Assembly: GCA_013813605.1 (NCBI GenBank) | Contig: JACCRL010000055.1 | Location: forward strand, 1 to 5,772 | Source: Gemmatimonadaceae bacterium | GTDB lineage: Bacteria > Gemmatimonadota > Gemmatimonadetes > Gemmatimonadales > Gemmatimonadaceae | DNA length: 5,772 nucleotides | Reading direction: 5' to 3' | Part shown: piece by piece, positions 1 to 5,090 of the stretch | Position numbering within the stretch: the first letter of the stretch is position 1 | Layout of the letters: each line of letters opens with the position of its first letter | Position numbers and translations under genes: made by a program | Notes under the pieces: model-generated | Databases searched by the model: none | Seen by the model: the letters and a program-made list of their open reading frames with translations, nothing else | Told to the model about the DNA's origin: nothing

Positions 1-337
1 GAGCGACCGCGTTATTCCATTTCCGGGGCGGAGTCATCTTCTCCATCCGCATCATTTTCTCGCAATCTGCGATCAACGCCTCGGAGATCGACCTGTCCTC
101 CGAAACCAGCGCCTTCAGCTCGGCGCCACTCGCGCTCTCGAGCCGCTTGACATGGTTCTCCACGCGTTCGGCGAGAGTGTCCGAGGTCATCCCCGCCATT
201 CCGCCCTGTGGCATCGTGGTGGCGGCCGATGGTGGCGTTGCCGCGGCCACGGCAGAGTCGCTCGCCGTGCGATCGTTCTTCGAGCAGGCATACAGAGTAA
301 TGGCCAGAGCAATACCAGCCGCGATTCGCGAGATCAT
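1..337 (-). CDS. Small secreted lipoprotein of unknown function (3' end beyond window)
   Basis: The reading frame is open from an ATG at 337-335 to the window edge, giving 112 residues with no stop. The start is chosen because an excellent Shine-Dalgarno sequence (AAAGGAGG) lies four bases upstream. The protein begins MISRIAAGIALAITLYACSK: one Arg, a hydrophobic stretch at residues 5-17, then LYAC with Cys18. This is a type II lipoprotein signal with Tyr at -2, which is less usual. After Cys18 comes a low-complexity Ala/Ser/Thr/Pro/Gly/Met linker to about residue 50, then a charged, probably helical part (residues 51-112) with Cys94 and a cluster of Met and Lys. By family knowledge the mature protein would be lipidated at Cys18 and held on a membrane facing the periplasm. 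I do not recognise the family. It is transcribed away from the plus-strand gene cluster. The lipoprotein call is fairly sure; the function is unknown. Confidence 0.75.
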   Translation of the reverse strand, partial: MISRIAAGIALAITLYACSKNDRTASDSAVAAATPPSAATTMPQGGMAGMTSDTLAERVENHVKRLESASGAELKALVSEDRSISEALIADCEKMMRMEKMTPPRKWNNAVA

Positions 338-341
338 GATT

Positions 342-349
342 CCTCCTTT
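342..349 (-). promoter_or_regulatory. Strong Shine-Dalgarno sequence of the lipoprotein gene
   Basis: Read on the minus strand, 349-342 is AAAGGAGG, followed by AATC and the ATG at 337. It is a near-perfect anti-16S match at a workable spacing and it fixes the start of the lipoprotein. No plus-strand gene here has a comparable site. Confidence 0.8.
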
Positions 350-370
350 GAAGTTTCGGGTCGAGCGAGA

Positions 371-391
371 CCGGGCGGAGACCCCGGGCGG
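371..391. repeat. 8-base direct repeat in the lipoprotein leader
   Basis: CCGGGCGG occurs at 371-378 and again at 384-391, a period of 13 bases. It lies between the candidate minus-strand promoter and the start codon, so it would fall in the 5' leader of the lipoprotein mRNA. In DNA this rich in GC a short GC-only repeat can easily arise by chance, and no function is claimed. Confidence 0.4.
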
Positions 392-399
392 CCGCGCTG

Positions 400-433
400 A
401 TCGTACAATGGTGAAATATAGATCTAGTATTCT
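400..433 (-). promoter_or_regulatory. AT-rich island, probable promoter region of the lipoprotein gene
   Basis: About 25 bases (409-433) are markedly AT-rich inside GC-rich DNA. On the minus strand they include TATATT (420-415), and just downstream TACGAT (405-400), either of which could act as a -10 element. TATATTTC (420-413) also matches seven of the eight positions of the Bacteroidota -7 motif TAnnTTTG. No convincing -35 element lies at the right distance. An 8-base palindrome, TAGATCTA, sits at 419-426. The location is sensible, giving a leader of about 60 bases, but the exact promoter cannot be fixed. Confidence 0.3.
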
Positions 434-446
434 GCGCGCGCGCGCG
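434..446. repeat. Alternating GC dinucleotide tract
   Basis: Thirteen bases of strict G/C alternation run from 434 to 446, next to the AT-rich island. Alternating CG is the classic sequence able to adopt left-handed Z-DNA under negative supercoiling. The tract is seen directly; any structural role is inference. Confidence 0.6.
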
Positions 447-556
447 ACGTGAGCTTGCGGCGCCGGTACTGATCGGCCGCCCTTCGCACCGCTTCAGCCG
501 GCGCGCGAGGGTCTGTAGTCTATTCGCTGTTTTTCTGTGCGAGTTTCCCTGAGCGA

Positions 557-573
557 TTACCCACCGGTTACCC
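557..573. repeat. TTACCC direct repeat upstream of the candidate promoter
   Basis: TTACCC occurs at 557-562 and 568-573, an 11-base period close to one helical turn. The second copy ends eight bases before the candidate -35 element at 582. An ACCGGT palindrome (563-568) lies between and overlaps the second copy. The placement would suit an activator or repressor site, but the repeat is short. Confidence 0.3.
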
Positions 574-581
574 GGACTTCG

Positions 582-610
582 TTGCCTCGCCCCCAAACGC
601 GGGGTATTCT
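582..610 (+). promoter_or_regulatory. Candidate sigma-70-type promoter of the plus-strand cluster
   Basis: TTGCCT (582-587) and TATTCT (605-610) are separated by exactly 17 bases, and each matches four of six positions of the TTGACA/TATAAT consensus. Transcription would start near 617, leaving a leader of about 29 bases before the ATG at 646. It is the only reasonably spaced pair I found upstream of the first plus-strand gene. If the organism uses a Bacteroidota-like promoter consensus, this match may not be meaningful. Confidence 0.4.
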
Positions 611-645
611 CCCTCTCCTGCCGTCTTCTTCTTTCCGGTCATTCT
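611..645 (+). promoter_or_regulatory. Pyrimidine-rich leader without Shine-Dalgarno sequence
   Basis: Of the 35 bases before the ATG at 646, 30 are C or T, and no purine-rich ribosome binding site is present. Pyrimidine-rich leaders can bind ribosomal protein S1 and support initiation without a Shine-Dalgarno pairing. The composition is observed; the mechanism is inference. Confidence 0.4.
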
Positions 646-1353
646 ATGTTTGGATGTATTCGCAGACTTGGGTGCCTTGTAATCATTCTCATCGCCGGCG
701 CGGTGTGGTACTTCTTTTACCGTCCCGACCGTGGCGACCGGGCTAGTCGCACGGAACCACGTGAGGCGCTTCCGCCGCTCACGTCGGGCTCGCGTCCTGC
801 CTCGGGTCCTGTTGCCAGCACGGCGCCGCGTGGCTGGGAAGCACTCACCACCGAGCGGGCAGAGCGCGGCCGCGTCGCGGTGGAATCTCTCGGGCAGAGG
901 TCAGGGCCGGTCTTCGCAAATCTGAGCGCCGCGGAAGCCGCATCGTACATCTTCCTCGTCGTCGCGAAGCAGCTTCCTCCTTCCGCCAAGAACGCGGAAG
1001 CAATGGTCAGCGGCGACAGGCTTCAGGTCAGATCGGACGTCAAGCTCAGCGATTTCGGCGGCGCCGCTTCGCTCGGTCCGCTCGCTTCGCTGCTCGCAGA
1101 CCGCGACAGCGTCCGCCTGGGTGGTACGATCAACATGATCCGCCCCGGGCTCGGCGAGTTCCGTCTCCGCGAGGTGAAGCTCGGCAAGCTGAACGTACCC
1201 GCCCCCCTCATTCCGCGGCTCACGGGCCAGATCAGAAAGGGCGACAGGGTCGAAGGCACGTCGTCTGATGGCCTGCCGATGAAATTTCCCGATTACATCT
1301 CCGACGTGCGCATCTCGAATGGCAGGATCACCCTTTACAAGAATGTCCAGTGA
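646..1353 (+). CDS. Membrane-anchored extracytoplasmic protein of unknown function
   Basis: The protein has 235 residues. Arg6-Arg7 precede a single hydrophobic segment at about residues 8-25, which should place the N-terminus in the cytoplasm and the rest in the periplasm. Cys10 is not in a lipobox (Arg at -3). Residues 26-75 form an Arg/Pro/Ser linker. The folded part, about 80-235, alternates short hydrophobic strands with charged turns. It ends in a segment around 215-232 where hydrophobic residues alternate with DV-RI-NGRI-like turns, which loosely recalls the YpmS (DUF2140) and DUF2993 groups of anchored, possibly lipid-binding proteins. That likeness is from memory and weak. The start is the first ATG in frame after a pyrimidine-rich leader; it lacks a Shine-Dalgarno sequence, but the hydrophobic segment follows directly. 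The last four bases overlap the response regulator start, so the two are probably translated together. It could be a sensor or partner for that regulator, which is speculation. Confidence 0.8.
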   Translation: MFGCIRRLGCLVIILIAGAVWYFFYRPDRGDRASRTEPREALPPLTSGSRPASGPVASTAPRGWEALTTERAERGRVAVESLGQRSGPVFANLSAAEAASYIFLVVAKQLPPSAKNAEAMVSGDRLQVRSDVKLSDFGGAASLGPLASLLADRDSVRLGGTINMIRPGLGEFRLREVKLGKLNVPAPLIPRLTGQIRKGDRVEGTSSDGLPMKFPDYISDVRISNGRITLYKNVQ

Positions 1354-2717
1354 GTCGTCGGATCCTCGTCATCGACGATGAGCAGGGAATTCGCGCCGCG
1401 CTGGGACAGCTGCTCGAGTTCGAGGGCTACGAGGTACGAACGGTCGCCAACGCGACCGACGGAATCGCCGAGTACCTGAAGTGGAAGCCCCAGCTCGTCT
1501 TCCTGGACGTGAAGATGGCTGGAATGGACGGGCTCGAGGCGCTGAAGCGCATTCGCGAGCTCGACCCGACAGCGACGGTCGTGATCATCAGCGGGCACGC
1601 GACTATCCGCACCGCCGTCGAGGCTACGCAACTCGGAGCGTACGAGATTCTCGAAAAGCCGCTCGACACCGACCGCATCCTCGTGATGCTGCGGAACGCG
1701 CTCTCGCACCTCGACCTCCAGGAGGAGAACTCGCGCCTCCGCGACTCGATCGACGCGCCGTTCGAGATCGTCGGCAAAACTCCGGTGATCCGGGCGTTGA
1801 TGGAGAAGATCGACAAGGTCGCCGCCACTCCGGCGCGCGTTCTCATTACCGGCGAGAACGGGACGGGGAAGGAGCTGGTCGCGCGCGCGCTGCATCGCAA
1901 GTCGCCGCGCGCGGCGAAGCCGTTCGTCGAGGTGAACTGCGCGGCGATCCCGGGCGAGCTCATCGAGAGCGAGCTGTTCGGCCACATGAAGGGCTCCTTC
2001 ACGGGCGCGATCGCCGATCGCGCAGGGAAGTTCGAGCAGGCCAACAAGGGCACGCTCTTTCTCGACGAGATCGGCGACATGAGTCTCGCCGCGCAGGCGA
2101 AGGTGCTGCGGGTGCTGCAGGACAACGTCATCACGCGGATCGGCGGCGCGAAGCCGATTTCGGTCGACGTGCGCGTCATCGCCGCGACCAACAAGACCCT
2201 CGAGACGGAGATCGCCGCTGGGAAATTCCGCGAGGACCTCTACTACCGGCTGAACGTCGTGCCGATTCACGTGCCGACCATCCGCGAGCGGCGCGAGGAC
2301 ATACCGATGCTGGCGCAATATTTCTCGGCTACCCTCTCCGCGCGTGAAGGAATTCCGCCGCGGACATTCACCGCCGATGCGCTCGAGCACCTGAGCGCAC
2401 TGGACTGGCCGGGTAACGTCAGGGAGCTCAGAAATACGGTCGAACGGCTTCTGATCCTCGCGCCGGAAAGTCAGATCGCGGCGCGCGACATCGACAGGCT
2501 CGCCGGGCAGCGCGCGCTCGACGATGTCGGGCTGGCGACGCTGACGCAGTGCAAGACATTTGAAGAGTTCAAGGACGCCGCCGAGCGGGCTTTCCTGCTC
2601 GGCAAGCTGCGCGAGTTCGACTGGAACGTTTCCGAGACCGCGCGCGCGGTAGAGATGCCGCGCTCCAACCTCTACAAGAAGATCGAGCGCTACTCGCTCT
2701 CTCGCGAGCACAGCTGA
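1350..2717 (+). CDS. Sigma-54-dependent response regulator, NtrC/NtrX type
   Basis: This 455-residue, full-length protein has three domains. The receiver (1-120) has acidic residues Asp9-Asp10, phospho-acceptor Asp53, Ser81 and Lys103. The sigma-54-interacting AAA+ ATPase (about 138-370) has Walker A GENGTGKE (168-175), a sigma-54 contact loop GSFTGA (215-220), Walker B TLFLDE (235-240), likely arginine fingers Arg294 and Arg300, and WPGNVREL (353-360) carrying sensor II. A Fis-type helix-turn-helix lies at about 425-447 (NVSETA...RSNLYKKI). Such proteins, once phosphorylated, form rings that use ATP to open promoters bound by sigma-54. Two positions differ from the usual form: Ala57 replaces the near-universal Pro after Asp53, and the loop reads HMKGSFTGA rather than HEKGAFTGA. 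Thr218, the key sigma-54 contact, is kept. The GTG start at 1350 is supported because the receiver begins directly (MSRRILVIDDE) and overlaps the upstream stop by four bases. The ATG at 1343 is out of frame. No kinase gene is in view, so partner and targets are unknown. Confidence 0.95.
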   Translation: MSRRILVIDDEQGIRAALGQLLEFEGYEVRTVANATDGIAEYLKWKPQLVFLDVKMAGMDGLEALKRIRELDPTATVVIISGHATIRTAVEATQLGAYEILEKPLDTDRILVMLRNALSHLDLQEENSRLRDSIDAPFEIVGKTPVIRALMEKIDKVAATPARVLITGENGTGKELVARALHRKSPRAAKPFVEVNCAAIPGELIESELFGHMKGSFTGAIADRAGKFEQANKGTLFLDEIGDMSLAAQAKVLRVLQDNVITRIGGAKPISVDVRVIAATNKTLETEIAAGKFREDLYYRLNVVPIHVPTIRERREDIPMLAQYFSATLSAREGIPPRTFTADALEHLSALDWPGNVRELRNTVERLLILAPESQIAARDIDRLAGQRALDDVGLATLTQCKTFEEFKDAAERAFLLGKLREFDWNVSETARAVEMPRSNLYKKIERYSLSREHS

Positions 2718-2754
2718 ACGCCCGTGCGGTGCGCGGCCAACCAATCATGCGACA

Positions 2755-4248
2755 ATGAAAAAATTCAGGAACTTCATCGGCGGCCACTGGGTCGAGCCCG
2801 ATTCGGGCGAGTACTTCGAAAACCGCAATCCAGCCGATCGTGATGATGTAATCGGACGCTTTCCGCTCTCCGGCAAGTCGGACGTTGATCGCGCGGTGGA
2901 AAGCGCGAAAACGGGGTTCGCCCAGTGGCGTCGCACGCCTGCGCCGGCGCGCGGTGACATTCTCCGCATCGTCGGCGACATCATGACGAAGCGGAAGGAG
3001 GAGGTCGCAGACGCGATGACGCGCGAGATGGGGAAGCCCCTTACCGAAACGCGCGGCGACGTGCAGGAAGGAATCGACACCGCCTACTACGCCGCCAGCG
3101 AGGGAAGGCGCCTGTTCGGGCGGACGGTTCCGAGCGAGCTGCGCAGCAAGTGGGCGATGAGCTACCGCCGCCCGGTTGGCATCGCCGGGCTCATCTGCCC
3201 GTTCAACTTTCCCCTTGCCATACCGACCTGGAAGATGTTTCCCGCGCTCGTCTGTGGAAACGCGTGCGTCTTCAAGCCCGCCGAGGATGTGCCGCACACC
3301 GGCACGCTGCTCGTCGAGATACTTCTCGAGGCGGGCCTTCCCCCCGCTGTCATTCAGCTCATCCACGGCCGCGGCGAGCAGGCCGGGAAAGCAATCGTCG
3401 AGCACCCCGACATCCCGCTCATCTCGTTCACGGGCTCCACTGAGACGGGCCGGCTCGTCGGCGAGACCTGCGGCCGCATGCACAAGCGCCTCTCGCTGGA
3501 GATGGGTGGCAAGAACGCGCAGATCGTGATGGATGATGCCGACCTCGACCTGGCACTGGAAGGAGCTCTCTGGGGCGCCTTCGGCACGACCGGGCAACGC
3601 TGCACTGCCACCAGCCGGCTGATCGTGCAGAGAAAGGTCCACGACAAGTTTCTCGGCATGCTCGTCGACCGCGCAAAAGGTCTCAAGCTTGGCGACGGAC
3701 GGAAGAAAGGCACCGATGTTGGCCCGCTCATCAACGAGGACTCGCTGCGAAAAGTCGAGAGCTACATCGACATCGGCGACAGAGAGGGTGCCGAGCTGCT
3801 TTGCGGCGGCGACCGGCCGAAGAAGCCGGCGAAGGGAAATTTCTTCCAGCCGACGATCTTCGCCGGCGTGAAGCAGGGCTCGCGGCTCGAGCAGGAGGAA
3901 ATATTTGGCCCGGTTCTCTCAGTGGTGAAGGTCAGGGATGCCGACGAGGCGTTCGCCGTCAACAACGGTGTCCGTTACGGGTTGTCGTCGTCGATCTACA
4001 CGCGAGACGTCAACACTGCCTTCAGGGCGCTCAACGAGCTCGACAACGGCATCACCTATGTCAACGCTCCGACGATCGGCGCCGAGGCGCACCTGCCGTT
4101 CGGGGGCGTGAAGCAGACAGGGAACGGGCACCGCGAAGGAGGCTGGGAAGTGTACGAGTTTTATTCGGAGACCAAGGTTGGCTACGCCGATTTTTCGGGC
4201 ACGCTGCAGCGGGCGCAGATCGACAATTATCTTGGCTCCCCGGACTGA
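2755..4248 (+). CDS. NAD(P)-dependent aldehyde dehydrogenase
   Basis: The protein has 497 residues, normal for the soluble ALDH superfamily, and would oxidise an aldehyde or semialdehyde to the acid in the cytoplasm. Visible residues are Asn151 in PFNFP (oxyanion hole), Lys174 and Glu177 in FKPAE, the FTGSTETGR cofactor turn (about 224-232), general base Glu249 in LEMGGKN, catalytic Cys283 in GQRCTATSR, and Glu382 and Phe384 in EEIFGP. Glu177, at the position that contacts the adenosine ribose, favours NAD over NADP by family knowledge. The N-terminal NFIGGHWV...ENRNPAD and the C-terminal [15 protein letters not shown] resemble a little-studied bacterial ALDH group near alpha-ketoglutaric semialdehyde dehydrogenases such as YcbD. 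It lacks the C-terminal motif I expect for ALDH7 aminoadipate semialdehyde enzymes. The subfamily is recalled, not searched, and the substrate is open. The start has no Shine-Dalgarno sequence; an ATG at 2747 reads only three codons before a stop, and 2755 gives a standard N-terminus. It lies 37 bases after the regulator. Confidence 0.95.
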   Translation: MKKFRNFIGGHWVEPDSGEYFENRNPADRDDVIGRFPLSGKSDVDRAVESAKTGFAQWRRTPAPARGDILRIVGDIMTKRKEEVADAMTREMGKPLTETRGDVQEGIDTAYYAASEGRRLFGRTVPSELRSKWAMSYRRPVGIAGLICPFNFPLAIPTWKMFPALVCGNACVFKPAEDVPHTGTLLVEILLEAGLPPAVIQLIHGRGEQAGKAIVEHPDIPLISFTGSTETGRLVGETCGRMHKRLSLEMGGKNAQIVMDDADLDLALEGALWGAFGTTGQRCTATSRLIVQRKVHDKFLGMLVDRAKGLKLGDGRKKGTDVGPLINEDSLRKVESYIDIGDREGAELLCGGDRPKKPAKGNFFQPTIFAGVKQGSRLEQEEIFGPVLSVVKVRDADEAFAVNNGVRYGLSSSIYTRDVNTAFRALNELDNGITYVNAPTIGAEAHLPFGGVKQTGNGHREGGWEVYEFYSETKVGYADFSGTLQRAQIDNYLGSPD

Positions 4249-4308
4249 GGCGAGCAGCCGTCACGTGATCTGCAGGAACGCCCGAACGGCGGAAGCGGTA
4301 TAGAGACG

Positions 4309-5052
4309 ATGAAGCTTTCAGACGAGAAAAAGGCGCACGCGCTCGACCGCGCGAACAGGAGGCGAAGCGGAAAGGTCGCCTTCTTCGCTCACTGGGCGCG
4401 CATCGTCGTCGTCTCGCTGGCGCTCTTTGTCGTCATCCGCGCGTTCGGCGTCGAGGCGTTCAAGATCGCCAGCGGCAGCATGGAGCACACCCTCTTCGAG
4501 GGCGATTTCCTCCTCATCAACAAGCTCGTTTACGGGGCGGGGATCCCCGGCAGCGGCCGCAAGCTGCCCGCGCTGCATGCCCCGCGGCGCGGGGACATCG
4601 TGGTGTTCACGTACCCCGTTGACCGGCGGCTGAACTACGTGAAGCGCATTACCGGCCTGCCGGGCGACACCCTCGAGATGCGCGACGCTACGCTGATCCG
4701 AAACGGCCGCATCGTTCCAGAGCGATACGTGATGCATTCGGCGGACGAGGGAGATCAGACGGACGACGAATTCAGATGGCAAAAGGCGTATCTGATCGGC
4801 GACGCGCAGCTCGAAAATTATCGTCCCTCCCGTAACAACTGGGGGCCGCTGGTCGTCCCTGTACGTAACTACTTCGTGCTCGGCGACAATCGCGACAACT
4901 CGTCCGATTCGCGCTACTGGGGCTTCGTCGCCGACTCACTTGTGCGCGGCCAGCCGATTGTCGTCTATTATAGCTACGCACCCGATACTGGCGACCGGCT
5001 CGACTGGTTGACACGCGTGCGGTGGAAGCGGTTCGGGGAGATCGTACATTGA
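4309..5052 (+). CDS. lepB: Signal peptidase I
   Basis: This 247-residue membrane protease cleaves signal peptides from secreted proteins after translocation. A basic N-terminus (residues 1-22) precedes one membrane segment at about 27-45. The catalytic part then faces the periplasm. Nucleophile Ser57 lies in SGSMEHTL, general base Lys112 in YVKRITGLPGD, and the conserved GDNRDNSSDSRYWG box spans 192-205. His60 stands where Pro is most common (SGSMEPTL); substitutions here occur in some families and should not abolish activity. The region between Lys112 and the final box contains an extra segment (about 130-180), normal for many Gram-negative enzymes. With one predicted membrane segment it differs from E. 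coli LepB, which has two. The start has only a weak purine-rich site, but the basic N-terminus plus membrane segment fits it. It lies 60 bases after the aldehyde dehydrogenase and 34 bases before the sigma factor. Precursor lipoproteins, such as the product at 1-337, would instead need signal peptidase II. Confidence 0.96.
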   Translation: MKLSDEKKAHALDRANRRRSGKVAFFAHWARIVVVSLALFVVIRAFGVEAFKIASGSMEHTLFEGDFLLINKLVYGAGIPGSGRKLPALHAPRRGDIVVFTYPVDRRLNYVKRITGLPGDTLEMRDATLIRNGRIVPERYVMHSADEGDQTDDEFRWQKAYLIGDAQLENYRPSRNNWGPLVVPVRNYFVLGDNRDNSSDSRYWGFVADSLVRGQPIVVYYSYAPDTGDRLDWLTRVRWKRFGEIVH

Positions 5053-5069
5053 CGAGCAGGCGCTGTGAG

Positions 5070-5090
5070 ATGGAAGTGGCGAAGGTATGA
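5070..5090 (+). other. Possible six-codon leader peptide overlapping the sigma factor start
   Basis: An ATG at 5070 reads MEVAKV and stops at the TGA of 5088-5090, which overlaps the sigma factor ATG (5087-5089) in an ATGA arrangement. Such overlaps are typical of translational coupling. The frame is so short that it could be chance, and there is no strong ribosome binding site for it. Confidence 0.2.

Larger units (their letters stand above)
338..645. other. Divergent intergenic region between the lipoprotein gene and the plus-strand cluster
   Basis: These 308 bases separate two genes pointing away from each other, so both sets of promoters should lie here. On the lipoprotein side there is its ribosome binding site, an 8-base direct repeat (371-391), an AT-rich island (about 409-433) and an alternating CG tract (434-446). 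On the plus-strand side there is a pair of TTACCC repeats (557-573), a sigma-70-like promoter candidate (582-610) and a pyrimidine-rich leader (611-645). Open frames crossing the region have compositions expected from chance in GC-rich DNA and no supported start. I see no RNA gene or terminator. Positions 447-556 hold nothing I can identify. Confidence 0.7.

Noticed and set aside
147..452. Plus-strand frame of 101 codons opposite the lipoprotein gene
   Set aside because: It has no ribosome binding site or motif and is a shadow of the lipoprotein coding sequence.
12..596. A 194-codon minus-strand frame overlapping the lipoprotein gene and the intergenic region
   Set aside because: The frame used by the lipoprotein has a strong ribosome binding site and a signal peptide; this one is Arg-rich, lacks both and runs through the likely promoters.
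338..645. Search for a sigma-54 promoter (TGGCAC-N5-TTGC) that the response regulator might use
   Set aside because: No GG/GC pair with the right spacing and flanking bases was found on either strand.
645..652. TATGTTTG as a Bacteroidota-type -7 element (TAnnTTTG)
   Set aside because: It overlaps the start codon of the gene it would serve and has no TTTG at the expected upstream distance.
1335..2744. A 469-codon open frame on the minus strand, fully antisense to the response regulator
   Set aside because: The plus strand encodes an unmistakable three-domain regulator. The antisense product is Arg/Glu/Leu/Val-rich with no domain, as expected from third-position GC bias.
2569..3642. A 357-codon minus-strand frame antisense to the aldehyde dehydrogenase
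   Set aside because: It lies across two well-supported genes, has no recognisable motif and no ribosome binding site, so it is a composition artefact.
4249..4308. Terminator or operator in the gap before lepB (TCACGTGA palindrome at 4261-4268; small CGCC/GGCG stem at 4279-4291)
   Set aside because: Both stems are very short and neither is followed by a T run. The palindrome is a common 8-mer type in GC-rich DNA.
5008..5013. A perfect TTGACA near the end of lepB, as a possible separate promoter for the sigma factor
   Set aside because: No -10-like hexamer occurs 16-18 bases downstream; the nearest, TACATT at 5045, is 31 bases away. The hexamer encodes part of Trp-Leu-Thr in lepB.
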